Assembly: GCA_041586155.1 (NCBI GenBank)
Contig: JBFHAT010000039.1
Coordinates: 1 to 26,033, forward strand
From: JBFGJH01 sp041586155
Lineage (GTDB): Bacteria; Actinomycetota; Acidimicrobiia; Spongiisociales; JAENVV01
Reading direction: 5' to 3'
DNA: 26,033 bases
Position numbers and translations under genes: made by a program. This document shows, one piece after another, positions 1-5,968 of this stretch (positions are counted from its first letter, which is position 1; each line of letters starts with the position of its first letter). The notes below the pieces were generated by a model. It was not told the DNA's origin and searched no databases. It worked only from the letters and a program-made list of their open reading frames with translations.

Positions 1-121
1 CCCACCACAGTGCCAGTCGATCCTGGCAATGGGCACAGCCGGCAACATGCTCGTCGAGATGGCCGTTGCCGCCTTCTTCCCAAACGCCCAGTTCTTCGTC
101 GGTGACGTCACAGACGATCAT
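1..121 (-). CDS. Anti-sigma factor, zinc-finger N-terminus (partial)
   Basis: Minus-strand frame opening with ATG at 121-119 and running off the left edge of the window (about 40 codons visible). The ATG overlaps the TGA of the ECF sigma gene by four bases (ATGA), so translation is probably coupled. The visible peptide contains HLDEHVAGCAHC near residues 22-33, that is, the H-x3-C-x2-C signature of ZAS/zf-HC2 anti-sigma factors, followed by the start of a helix. In this family the N-terminal zinc domain binds and silences the partner ECF sigma, and the C-terminus is often a membrane or sensor domain; that part lies outside the window. The position directly downstream of a sigma gene supports the call strongly, although only a short stretch is seen. 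Confidence 0.85.
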   Translation of the reverse strand, partial: MIVCDVTDEELGVWEEGGNGHLDEHVAGCAHCQDRLALWW

Positions 122-666
122 CGCCATTCCTCGAGGTGATCGGCCACCGCGAGACGAGCCCGCCGTAGGCGGGTTCGCACCGTGTTGAGGGGAATCCCCA
201 GTCGAGCAGAGATCTCCTCGTACGAGAGACCCTGCTCCTCGCGCAGGATGAAGACCTGGCGCAACGCATCCGGGAGTTGTGCGACTGCCGAGCCGAGCTC
301 CTCGACCCCGACCCGACGGATTGCTTCCTCTTCGGCTGACGCCGTGCGAGGACGATCGATATAGGTTTCCTCGGTCGCGAACTCGCGCTGGCGCGTCACT
401 GCGTTCAGCGCCCGGTTCGTGGCGATCCGGTACAACCACGAACGAACCTGCGCGTCCCCGCGGAAAGTACCGATCGCCTTCCAGGCGGCAAAGAAGGTTT
501 CTTGGGCGACGTCCTCGGCGACGACCCGGTTCTTCACGATGCGCAACGCTGCTCCAAACACAAACCGTTCATGTCGCCTCACGAGCTCCTCGAATGCCCC
601 CAGATTTCCGGCACGAGCTGCCTCTACGAGCTCCTGATCGGTGCGGTCGGAAGCGACGCCATTCAT
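118..666 (-). CDS. ECF-family RNA polymerase sigma-70 factor
   Basis: 182 aa, the usual size of a group 4 (ECF) sigma factor. Region 2 spans about residues 20-92: AFEELVRRH, then AEDVAQETFFAAW (the core-binding and -10-recognising part), then WLYRIATNRALN. Region 4 spans about residues 122-180: LPDALRQVFILREEQGLSYEEI and the helix-turn-helix LGIPLNTVRTRLRRAR that reads the -35 element. There is no region 1 or 3. The anti-sigma gene follows with an ATGA overlap. A candidate ECF-type promoter of its own (670-697) puts the transcription start at or within a few bases of the ATG, and no Shine-Dalgarno is visible, so the mRNA is probably leaderless and autoregulated. The signal sensed is unknown; the neighbours suggest envelope or membrane stress. 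Confidence 0.95.
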   Translation of the reverse strand: MNGVASDRTDQELVEAARAGNLGAFEELVRRHERFVFGAALRIVKNRVVAEDVAQETFFAAWKAIGTFRGDAQVRSWLYRIATNRALNAVTRQREFATEETYIDRPRTASAEEEAIRRVGVEELGSAVAQLPDALRQVFILREEQGLSYEEISARLGIPLNTVRTRLRRARLAVADHLEEWR

Positions 667-669
667 CGA

Positions 670-697
670 TCCGACACGGTAGCGGCAGTTAAGTTCC
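670..697 (-). promoter_or_regulatory. Predicted ECF promoter of the sigma gene
   Basis: Read on the minus strand: GGAACTT (-35, starting at 697), exactly 17 nt after GGAAC, then GTCGGA (-10, 675-670). The preceding bases give GTGTC. The same -35/-10 pair and spacing occur upstream of the genes at 791 and 1624. Transcription would begin about where the ATG lies (666). Classical ECF promoters of the RpoE/SigE/SigW type have GGAAC -35 elements, so autoregulation is the natural reading. Confidence 0.65.
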
Positions 698-712
698 CAT
701 CCCTGGCGGGTA
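688..712 (+). promoter_or_regulatory. Weak SigB/SigF-like promoter candidate
   Basis: GTTA (688-691), 16 nt, GGGTA (708-712). This is one mismatch from the GTTT-N16-GGGTA pattern at three other sites in the window, and points towards the gene at 791. It lies between the two ECF -35 elements. It may be chance, since only the -10 part is a full match. Confidence 0.3.
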
Positions 713-729
713 GGGCGGAGCAGGTCCTA

Positions 730-757
730 GGAACTTAAGGGGCCATGTGGTGTCATA
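730..757 (+). promoter_or_regulatory. Predicted ECF promoter of the TM-helix protein gene
   Basis: GGAACTT at 730-736 and GTCATA at 752-757, with 17 nt between GGAAC and GTC, the same geometry as the divergent sigma promoter. The two -35 elements form a perfect 9-bp inverted repeat, TTAAGTTCC (689-697) and GGAACTTAA (730-738). Transcription would start near 762, giving a leader of about 30 nt with a consensus Shine-Dalgarno. Confidence 0.6.
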
Positions 758-790
758 GCTGCGAGGTCCCGCACACAGGAGGTAGCAGAA

Positions 791-1465
791 GTGGTGTTCG
801 CACAAGGTTTCTTCGATGGAATCGAAGACGGTCTCAACAATGCTTGGCAAGGCATCGTCGGGTTCGCTCCCAAACTGATCGGCGCATTGCTGATCCTGCT
901 GATCGGCTGGTTCGTCGCTCGGCTGATTCGCTCAGCCGTAGAAACGATCCTGACGAGGGTCGGCTTCGATCGCTTGTTGGATCGGGCCGGACTGTCCAAC
1001 ACGCTGAAGAATGCGGGGTATTCAGCGAGCGGACTCGTGGCTCGGATCATCTACTGGATCGCCCTGTTGATCGTGTTCCTGATGGCCGCCGAGACCCTCG
1101 ACATCGGCGCTCTCACCGAGCTGCTCCAGGGTCTGATCGCTTACCTGCCGCTGATCATCGTGGCGATGGTCATCATCGTGGTGGCCGCGGCGCTGGGTGC
1201 ATTCGTGGCCGATCTCGTGAAGCCGTGGGCAGACCAGCAAAACATCGGCTGGCTGGACAACGCCGTCCGGTGGGCGATTCTGGGCTTCGGCATCTTCGCG
1301 TCGCTCAACACGCTCAACGTGGCTGAGGAGATCGTCAACACGCTCTTCATCGCCCTGCTGGCGACGGTCGGGGTCTCCCTGGCGATCGCCTTCGGAGTCG
1401 GCGGTATCAAGGCCGCCGAGGGCTGGTGGAACCGCATGCTCCCCAACCGGACCAACACCCCGTAA
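791..1465 (+). CDS. Multi-pass membrane protein with conserved TM-helix repeats (CmpX/mechanosensitive-channel-like)
   Basis: 224 aa. It starts at GTG 791, placed by a perfect AGGAGGT at 777-783 (7-nt spacing). About five hydrophobic segments are visible: residues ~27-46 (PKLIGALLILLIGWFVARLI), ~76-98, ~112-138, ~158-172 and ~180-202. The first is typical of the 'conserved TM helix' domain (PF05552) found in CmpX and MscS-related proteins, and the motif LAIAFGVGG near the C-terminus resembles the pore-helix region of that superfamily. The soluble MscS beta domain is absent, so this is a TM-only relative and gating activity is uncertain. The ECF-type promoter upstream makes it a probable direct target of the neighbouring sigma factor. 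A double hairpin follows the stop. Confidence 0.8.
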   Translation: MVFAQGFFDGIEDGLNNAWQGIVGFAPKLIGALLILLIGWFVARLIRSAVETILTRVGFDRLLDRAGLSNTLKNAGYSASGLVARIIYWIALLIVFLMAAETLDIGALTELLQGLIAYLPLIIVAMVIIVVAAALGAFVADLVKPWADQQNIGWLDNAVRWAILGFGIFASLNTLNVAEEIVNTLFIALLATVGVSLAIAFGVGGIKAAEGWWNRMLPNRTNTP

Positions 1466-1478
1466 CGGACCGATCCAA

Positions 1479-1528
1479 CGAACCTTCGGTTGCTTTCGGG
1501 CTATCGCCCTGCAGCAACCGTAGGTTCG
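1479..1528 (+). repeat. 50-nt imperfect palindrome, copy A
   Basis: The outer arms CGAACCTTCGGTTGCT (1479-1494) and AGCAACCGTAGGTTCG (1513-1528) pair at 15 of 16 positions around a GGGC-TATC-GCCC inner hairpin. Two related elements of the same 50-nt length lie at 12681-12730 (37/50 identical, ungapped, by hand count) and 13678-13727 (34/50). It starts 13 nt after the stop of the membrane protein gene and abuts the next hairpin. Confidence 0.7.
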
Positions 1529-1560
1529 AGAGAGGGGCAGCTTCGGCTGCCCCTCTCTCG
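1527..1560 (+). terminator. Strong stem-loop terminator with UUCG tetraloop
   Basis: Perfect 15-bp stem, CGAGAGAGGGGCAGC with GCTGCCCCTCTCTCG, closed by a TTCG tetraloop (1542-1545). There is no T-tract, which is common for hairpin terminators in high-GC Actinobacteria. It separates the gene at 791 from the ECF promoter at 1563. Confidence 0.75.
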
Positions 1561-1562
1561 CG

Positions 1563-1590
1563 AGAACTTTCTCACACCTCGTGTGTCGGA
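1563..1590 (+). promoter_or_regulatory. Predicted ECF promoter of the LapA-domain gene
   Basis: AGAACTT at 1563-1569 and GTCGGA at 1585-1590, with 17 nt between AGAAC and GTC. The -10 region TGTGTCGGA nearly repeats that of the sigma gene's own promoter. Transcription would start near 1597, which rules out the ATG at 1591 as the start codon and fits the ATG at 1624. Confidence 0.6.
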
Positions 1591-1623
1591 ATGGTGCCAA
1601 CTCACGAAGGAGGCGGTCGCCGC

Positions 1624-2118
1624 ATGGCCCGCAACAACAACCAAAAGTCATTCCGGGGTACCGGGTTCTACTTCGGCGTGGTCGTCGTCCTGGTGGCGCT
1701 GGTCGCCATCGTGGTCCTGGCTGCGCAGAACACCCAGCCCGTCACCGTCGAGTTCCTGCAGTACGAGCTGCGCTATCCGTTGATCGCCGTTCTCCTTGCC
1801 ACCATTGGCGGAACGATCGTCGTCGACGAGCTGGTCGGCTTCATCTGGCGTCGCCGGCGTCGTTCGGTCCTGCGGGATCGGGCTGCGCTCAAGGAGTACC
1901 GCGACCAGGCCGACGACGAGGCCAAGGCTGCGAAGCAGCAGGCCGAGGAGGAAGCCAGGGCTGCCAAGCAGGCCGCCAAGGACGAGAAGGCGGCCGCCAA
2001 GGCCGCCAAGAAGGGCGGCGCCCTCCCCGCAGCCAAGCCCGAGGAGCCGGAGGCGCCCTCCGGTGAGGTGAACCCGATCGACCACCCCGAGGTCGACGAT
2101 CTGCCCGTCGGCAAGTAG
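1624..2118 (+). CDS. LapA-domain (DUF1049) membrane protein with charged coiled-coil tail
   Basis: 164 aa from ATG 1624, preceded by AAGGAGG at 1607-1613. The open frame extends upstream to 1426 but runs through the previous gene and its terminator. Two transmembrane helices lie at about residues 18-37 and 50-72; the hairpin between them carries AAQNTQPVTVEFLQYEL, the hallmark of the LapA/YciS family (PF06305). A basic RRRRR patch at the membrane edge is followed by an Ala/Lys/Glu-rich region (residues ~85-140) predicted to be a long charged helix, and an acidic Pro-rich end. LapA relatives in diderms help lipopolysaccharide assembly; in a presumed monoderm this role cannot hold and the function is unknown. 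The upstream ECF-type promoter suggests an envelope-stress role. Confidence 0.8.
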   Translation: MARNNNQKSFRGTGFYFGVVVVLVALVAIVVLAAQNTQPVTVEFLQYELRYPLIAVLLATIGGTIVVDELVGFIWRRRRRSVLRDRAALKEYRDQADDEAKAAKQQAEEEARAAKQAAKDEKAAAKAAKKGGALPAAKPEEPEAPSGEVNPIDHPEVDDLPVGK

Positions 2119-2128
2119 CCACCGAGGT

Positions 2129-2164
2129 GGAGGGGGCGGGAGCCCCGCAGAACCCGCCCCCTCC
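2129..2164. terminator. Bidirectional hairpin terminator between convergent genes
   Basis: GGAGGGGGCGGG (2129-2140) and CCCGCCCCCTCC (2153-2164) form a perfect 12-bp stem with a 12-nt loop. It lies between the LapA-domain gene (+) and the convergent secreted protein gene (-) and can serve both. Confidence 0.75.
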
Positions 2165-2172
2165 TATCGTGG

Positions 2173-2982
2173 CTAGCCCCCCAATGAAACCCAGCTGCCG
2201 TAGTGGTGGATCGCCGCACCGGCGTAGCCCGCTCCGAACGATTGATCGACGATCGCCAACTCGGTGGCCACTGCGCTACGGCCTTCTTCCCAGAAGGTGA
2301 CCTTGTCGAGCGAAGCGGGAGCGGTCTCGATGCCCACCCAGGCGAGCTTTCCCGCTGCGGCAGCAGCCGCGACTTCGTTGGCGGCATGCGCCACGATGCC
2401 ATCGGGTCCGCTGGCCGAGTCGCGATATGCCATGACGACGATCCCGTCGGACCGGGCTACCACCCGCTCGGCGAGCGACTCGCCCTTCTTGTCGAACTCT
2501 GGCAGGTCCCACCAGAACGGGATCGTTGCGATGAGATCCATCGATCCCGACGCGTCATGGGCCGCTTCCAACCGGCTGACGTAGTTATTGATGATCCTCC
2601 GCCTCGTCCGATCGTTGTCCCATCCCGGTAGGAGATACGGCTCGACGTCGGCCACCGCCCCGTCGAACACGCCGGCGTCCACGACTTCCCCCACCCAGTT
2701 CTTCCAGGCACGGCGGTCCTGCGCCCAAGCGGGGTCGCCGCCCATGGCGTACACGTCGATCCCTGCTGCGTGAGCCGAATCGATGAAGCCGGCGTAGTCG
2801 GCGGGATCAAAACCGGGAGCTGCGTGCACGAACAGGGCGTCGTAGCCGTCGGCGATCGCCACATCGACAGCATCCATCGTCGGGCCGTCCCACACCCACA
2901 GCGCCCGACGCGCCGACGCGGAGCCCGGGAGACCCGCCATCGTCAATGCTCCGATGATTGCCAGCGCCACGATCCGCCTCAC
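2173..2982 (-). CDS. Secreted TIM-barrel-like protein, putative glycoside hydrolase relative
   Basis: 269 aa from GTG 2982. The open frame begins at 3075, but GTG 2982 has GGGAG seven bases upstream and starts a clean signal peptide (RRIVALAIIGALTMAGLPG, then an SASA cleavage site near residue 24). A -10-like TAAGGT (3014-3009) with TTTAGT 17 nt upstream fits this start. The mature part shows alternating strand-helix units: RRALWVWDGPTMDAVD, YDALFVHAAPG, AGIDVYAMGGDPAW, GAVADVEPYLLPGW, MDLIATIPFWW, DGIVVMAYRD, LAWVGIETAP. Acidic residues at strand ends, such as ADVEP and ETAP, match the placement of catalytic or ligand groups in TIM-barrel glycosidase-like proteins. I do not recognise a specific family; the substrate is unknown. 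It is exported and probably released or wall-associated. Confidence 0.65.
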   Translation of the reverse strand: MRRIVALAIIGALTMAGLPGSASARRALWVWDGPTMDAVDVAIADGYDALFVHAAPGFDPADYAGFIDSAHAAGIDVYAMGGDPAWAQDRRAWKNWVGEVVDAGVFDGAVADVEPYLLPGWDNDRTRRRIINNYVSRLEAAHDASGSMDLIATIPFWWDLPEFDKKGESLAERVVARSDGIVVMAYRDSASGPDGIVAHAANEVAAAAAAGKLAWVGIETAPASLDKVTFWEEGRSAVATELAIVDQSFGAGYAGAAIHHYGSWVSLGG

Positions 2983-3008
2983 CCACTCACTCCCATCTGT
3001 CGGACGCC

Positions 3009-3037
3009 ACCTTACCTCGCCACTCTCTGTGACTAAA
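3009..3037 (-). promoter_or_regulatory. Sigma-70-type promoter of the secreted protein gene
   Basis: On the minus strand, TTTAGT then 17 nt then TAAGGT (3014-3009). The -10 fits the TANNNT pattern; the -35 is weak. The start would fall about 20 nt upstream of the GTG at 2982, leaving room for the GGGAG ribosome binding site. Confidence 0.4.
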
Positions 3038-3143
3038 GGGCTACTTCCAGTAGCATCACTGCGGACTAGTCCCAACGCGACGCACCCGGGCTCGCTCCCA
3101 GAGACACGGGAAATCCGGCCCTATTGCCGCCCAGCGCGTTGGT

Positions 3144-3149
3144 TAGGAT
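3144..3149 (+). promoter_or_regulatory. -10 element for a leaderless transcript
   Basis: TAGGAT at 3144-3149, exactly six bases before the ATG at 3156. The TANNNT-N6-ATG geometry recurs at 3391 and at 15917-15922 (minus), and indicates transcription starting on the start codon, a frequent arrangement in Actinobacteria. Confidence 0.5.
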
Positions 3150-3155
3150 CGAAGC

Positions 3156-3356
3156 ATGGCTGAAGAAGAGCAACCGCCTCAGGAAGAGGAACAACCTCAG
3201 GAGGAGCAGCGCCCGCAGTCGCCGAAGCGCCCGGCTCGCAAGCGCCGCGGCGTCGAGTCGGCGATGAAGAAGACGCGCATGCGGCGTCAAGCCCCTCGGT
3301 TCCAGAAGGGACACGCCAAACGCGGCGGTCGTGCCGGAGGACGAACCGGCCACTGA
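3156..3356 (+). CDS. Small charge-segregated protein of unknown function
   Basis: 66 aa. The first third is Glu/Gln/Pro-rich (acidic, with repeats of the EEEQPPQEEEQPQEEQ type). The remainder is strongly basic (PKRPARKRRG, MKKTRMRRQAPRFQKGHAKRGGRAGGRTGH). No signal peptide or membrane segment is present. The basic tail could bind nucleic acid, but I recognise no family. Support for it being a gene: the TANNNT-N6-ATG start at 3144-3156 and an intact frame between two well-defined genes. Against: short, low-complexity, and no strong ribosome binding site. Confidence 0.5.
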   Translation: MAEEEQPPQEEEQPQEEQRPQSPKRPARKRRGVESAMKKTRMRRQAPRFQKGHAKRGGRAGGRTGH

Positions 3357-3390
3357 TCGGTCGCACCGGCGAGCCCGGCCGCGGCGGGGA

Positions 3391-3396
3391 TAGTAT
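3391..3396 (+). promoter_or_regulatory. -10 element of the catabolic operon, leaderless geometry
   Basis: TAGTAT at 3391-3396, six bases before the ATG at 3403 that opens a 20-codon leader ORF. No convincing -35 is visible. This is the best candidate promoter for the transporter/pyrimidine operon. Confidence 0.5.
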
Positions 3397-3402
3397 CCGC
3401 GC

Positions 3403-3465
3403 ATGCGGGTGGCGCGACCTTCTCCCAACCGGTGTCTCGCCGGCAGGCTGGCGGGAACCCGATGA
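3403..3465 (+). CDS. 20-codon leader ORF overlapping the first permease gene
   Basis: ATG 3403 to TGA 3463-3465 encodes MRVARPSPNRCLAGRLAGTR. It begins six bases after a TAGTAT -10 element, so it may be translated as a leaderless message. Its stop overlaps the ATG (3462-3464) of the permease gene as ATGA, the same 4-base overlap that links the next two gene junctions of this operon. The permease ATG has no good Shine-Dalgarno of its own, so ribosomes ending here could re-initiate. The peptide is arginine-rich and has no family match that I know. It may be a coupling or attenuation device, or a chance frame. Confidence 0.45.
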   Translation: MRVARPSPNRCLAGRLAGTR

Positions 3466-4361
3466 GCCGCACCCTGCGCAGCACGCTCTCGTTCGTCGGC
3501 ATTCTCTTGTTCCTCGCCGTGCTGTGGGAGGGTTACAAATGGATGGGCCAGACCACCGGCGGAACCTGGCCGCTGACCGACGTCAATCTCCCCATACGAA
3601 CCAACGAACGTTCGATGCCGCACCTGTGGGACATCCTCGCCGCCCTGTTTCGCCCGGCTCGGCGAGGCGGCGACAGCATCCTGCTGATCGTTCTCCTCGA
3701 GGCGGCGCTATTCACGTTCCGATCGGCGTTCCTCGGCTTCCTCGTCGGAGGAGCGATCGGGTTCTCGCTGGGAGTGCTCTTCATCCGCTCCCACATCGCC
3801 GAACGGGGTCTCATGCCATACGTGGTCGCTTCGCAGACCGTCCCGATTCTGGCGATCGCCCCCATCCTCGTCGTATGGGCTGGACGGGCGAACATCCCGA
3901 AGTGGATCGTCGTAGGCGTCATCTCGGCGTACCTGGCCTTCTTCCCCATCGCCATCAACACACTGCGCGGCCTCCGCTCGCCGGAAGCCACTGCCTCCGA
4001 GCTGATGCGCTCCTATGCGGCCAGCCCCAACCAGGTGCTGTGGAAGCTGCAGGTGCCGGCGGCGCTCCCCTACCTCTTTCCCGCGCTGAAGGTTGCCGCC
4101 ACTGCGTCGGTGATCGGAGCGATCGTCGGTGAGCTGCCGGCCAGCATGCCTGATGGCATGGGACGGGCCATCCTCAACTTCGCTGCTGCGTTCTCTGCGG
4201 CGCCAGAGAAGCTGTTTGCCTCGATTCTCGTCGCAGCACTGATCGGCATCGTCTTCGTCGGGCTGGTCGCCGGAGTCGAACGGCTGGTGCTCCCGGCGTC
4301 TCGGCGAGTGCAGGCCGATCGCATCGAAGCGGGATCCGTGTTGGAGAACGCAACCGCATGA
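3462..4361 (+). CDS. ABC transporter permease 1 (BPD_transp_1; pyrimidine/nitrate/taurine-type)
   Basis: 299 aa from ATG 3462 (a GTG at 3432 is possible but inside the leader ORF). About six membrane segments: the first at residues ~8-22 (LSFVGILLFLAVLW), others at ~85-105, ~115-135, ~145-160, ~208-225 and ~250-272. The cytoplasmic coupling loop of the SsuC/TauC/ThiX family is at residues ~186-205 (QVLWKLQVPAALPYLF), where the ATPase docks. An ~50-residue periplasm-side insertion follows the first helix. The stop overlaps the ATPase start as ATGA. Together with the second permease it should form a heterodimeric channel. The downstream pyrimidine catabolic genes suggest a pyrimidine-like or hydantoin-like substrate; that is inference from context. 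Confidence 0.88.
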   Translation: MSRTLRSTLSFVGILLFLAVLWEGYKWMGQTTGGTWPLTDVNLPIRTNERSMPHLWDILAALFRPARRGGDSILLIVLLEAALFTFRSAFLGFLVGGAIGFSLGVLFIRSHIAERGLMPYVVASQTVPILAIAPILVVWAGRANIPKWIVVGVISAYLAFFPIAINTLRGLRSPEATASELMRSYAASPNQVLWKLQVPAALPYLFPALKVAATASVIGAIVGELPASMPDGMGRAILNFAAAFSAAPEKLFASILVAALIGIVFVGLVAGVERLVLPASRRVQADRIEAGSVLENATA

Positions 4362-5131
4362 CGGCCCTGCGAATGAGCGGCGTCGACAAGGTCTTCAACG
4401 AAGGCAGCGACGGCGAGGTGGCCGCGCTCCGCAACATCGACCTGTCGGTGGAGCCGGGCGAGTTCGTGTCGTTGATCGGGCCTTCCGGCTGCGGGAAATC
4501 GACCCTGCTGCGTCTGGTGGGCGACCTCCTCCCGCCGTCACGCGGAGAGGTGACCGTGAACGGCAAGCCCCCGCAACAAGCCCGCATCGATCGCGACTAC
4601 GGCATGGTGTTCCAGTCCGCCACCCTGCTCGAATGGCGCAAGATCCTCGGTAACGTGGCGCTACCGCTGGAGATCATGGGCGTCGACGAGGCCGAACGCA
4701 CGCGACGGGCCAGGGAAATGCTCGAGCTCGTGCAGCTGGAGCAGTTCGCCGACCACTACCCGTGGCAGCTGTCGGGCGGCATGCAACAGCGGGTATCGAT
4801 CGCCCGGGCACTGTCCTTCTCGCCGGCCATCCTGCTCATGGACGAGCCGTTCGGTGCACTCGATGAGATGACTCGTGAGCGCATGCAGATGGAGCTGCTG
4901 CGGATCTGGGCGGAAACCAACACCACCATCATGTTCGTGACGCATTCCATCCCCGAAGCCGTGTTTCTCTCCACTCGGGTCGTGATCATGTCGCCCCGGC
5001 CGGGCGAGATCACCGAGATCGTGGACATCGACCTGTCGCAGCCACGGGTGTTCGAAACGCGTGAGGACCAGCGGTTCTTCGCGCTTCTCACGCAGGTGCG
5101 GGAAGGTCTGAGGGCCGTGGAGAAGCCATGA
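4358..5131 (+). CDS. ABC transporter ATP-binding protein
   Basis: 257 aa nucleotide-binding subunit of the SsuB/TauB/NrtD type. Walker A GPSGCGKST at residues 41-49, Q-loop glutamine at 86 (MVFQSATLLEW), signature LSGGMQQ at 138-144, Walker B ILLMDEP with D162/E163, D-loop FGALDE, and switch histidine 196 in FVTHS. All catalytic elements are intact. It overlaps the upstream permease and the downstream permease by ATGA at both ends, so the three are co-translated. It powers import at the inner face of the membrane. Confidence 0.95.
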   Translation: MTALRMSGVDKVFNEGSDGEVAALRNIDLSVEPGEFVSLIGPSGCGKSTLLRLVGDLLPPSRGEVTVNGKPPQQARIDRDYGMVFQSATLLEWRKILGNVALPLEIMGVDEAERTRRAREMLELVQLEQFADHYPWQLSGGMQQRVSIARALSFSPAILLMDEPFGALDEMTRERMQMELLRIWAETNTTIMFVTHSIPEAVFLSTRVVIMSPRPGEITEIVDIDLSQPRVFETREDQRFFALLTQVREGLRAVEKP

Positions 5132-5898
5132 GGAGTCGCCTGCGGGGATGGCTCCCGGCAGCCGGCCTGTTCGTCGTGGGGCTGGTGGTCTGGGAAGGGT
5201 TCGTCCGCGTCTTTGACATCAAGGGTTTCATACTTCCGGCGCCGACTGCGATCGTTGCGACGTTCTTCAATGAGACGTCGGAGCTGATCAGCGCCGGCGT
5301 TGGCACGTTCTTGTCGGCGTTGGGGGGCCTGGTGGTCGGCACCATGGCGGCCATCGTGACGGCGTTCGCCGCCGCCCGGTGGAGCTTCGTGCGGGAAGGG
5401 GCGCTGCCCTTCGCCATCGCAGCCAACTCGACCCCGATCATCGTGCTCGCCCCGATCGCCAACTCGTGGTTCGGTATCACCAGCGCAGCCGGGTCCATCT
5501 TCGTGGTCGCCGTGCTCGTGTTCTTCCCGGTCATGATCAACCTCGTCAGAGGGCTGATGTCGGCGACGCCATCCCAGATCGAGTTGATGAACTCGTACGC
5601 CGCGCCGCGCCGCACCCAGCTGTGGAAGCTCCAGTTCCCTACCGCGCAGCCATACCTCTTCTCGGCCTTGAAGATCGCCGCCGCCCTCAGCCTGATCGGG
5701 GCGATCGTCAAAGAGTTCTTCGGCGGCTCGCAAGACCGTCTCGGCCAATACATCACCACCAAGGCAGGGCTTCTGCAGTTCGAGGAGGCATGGGCGGCGA
5801 TCGTGTTGGCCTCTGCGTTTGGCATCGTGCTCTATGCGTTCGTGGCGTGGATGGAACGGAGGGTCATTCCCTGGCACGTCTCGATCCGCCAGACCTGA
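5128..5898 (+). CDS. ABC transporter permease 2 (BPD_transp_1)
   Basis: 256 aa, a paralogue of the permease at 3462 lacking the long insertion after helix 1. Hydrophobic segments lie at residues ~8-25 (LPAAGLFVVGLVVWEGF), ~55-78, ~92-110, ~118-138, ~180-196 and ~214-236. The coupling loop at ~160-175 (QLWKLQFPTAQPYLF) is nearly the same as in permease 1. ATG 5128 overlaps the ATPase stop. Both permeases belong to the family that works with NMT1/THI5 or SsuA-type binding proteins, as found next door. Confidence 0.9.
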   Translation: MRSRLRGWLPAAGLFVVGLVVWEGFVRVFDIKGFILPAPTAIVATFFNETSELISAGVGTFLSALGGLVVGTMAAIVTAFAAARWSFVREGALPFAIAANSTPIIVLAPIANSWFGITSAAGSIFVVAVLVFFPVMINLVRGLMSATPSQIELMNSYAAPRRTQLWKLQFPTAQPYLFSALKIAAALSLIGAIVKEFFGGSQDRLGQYITTKAGLLQFEEAWAAIVLASAFGIVLYAFVAWMERRVIPWHVSIRQT

Positions 5899-5968
5899 GC
5901 ATCGTCGGTAGAACTGGTTGAGTATGTTTGCGAGGTGGCGGCGGCCGGGCCGCGGCAGAGGAGGAACC

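Noticed and set aside
689..738. Fourth member of the 50-nt palindrome family
   Set aside because: It has the same span by coincidence, but neither arms nor core align with copies A-C, and its arms are explained as two ECF -35 elements.
1426..1623. N-terminal extension of the LapA-domain protein to 1426
   Set aside because: It would run through the previous gene's end, the palindrome and the terminator. The ribosome site at 1607-1613 and the promoter at 1563-1590 set the start at 1624.
3357..3461. Thiamine or other riboswitch upstream of the THI5-type transporter
   Set aside because: The TPP-box sequences and a long structured leader are missing; the candidate -10 lies six bases before an ATG, which leaves no room for one.
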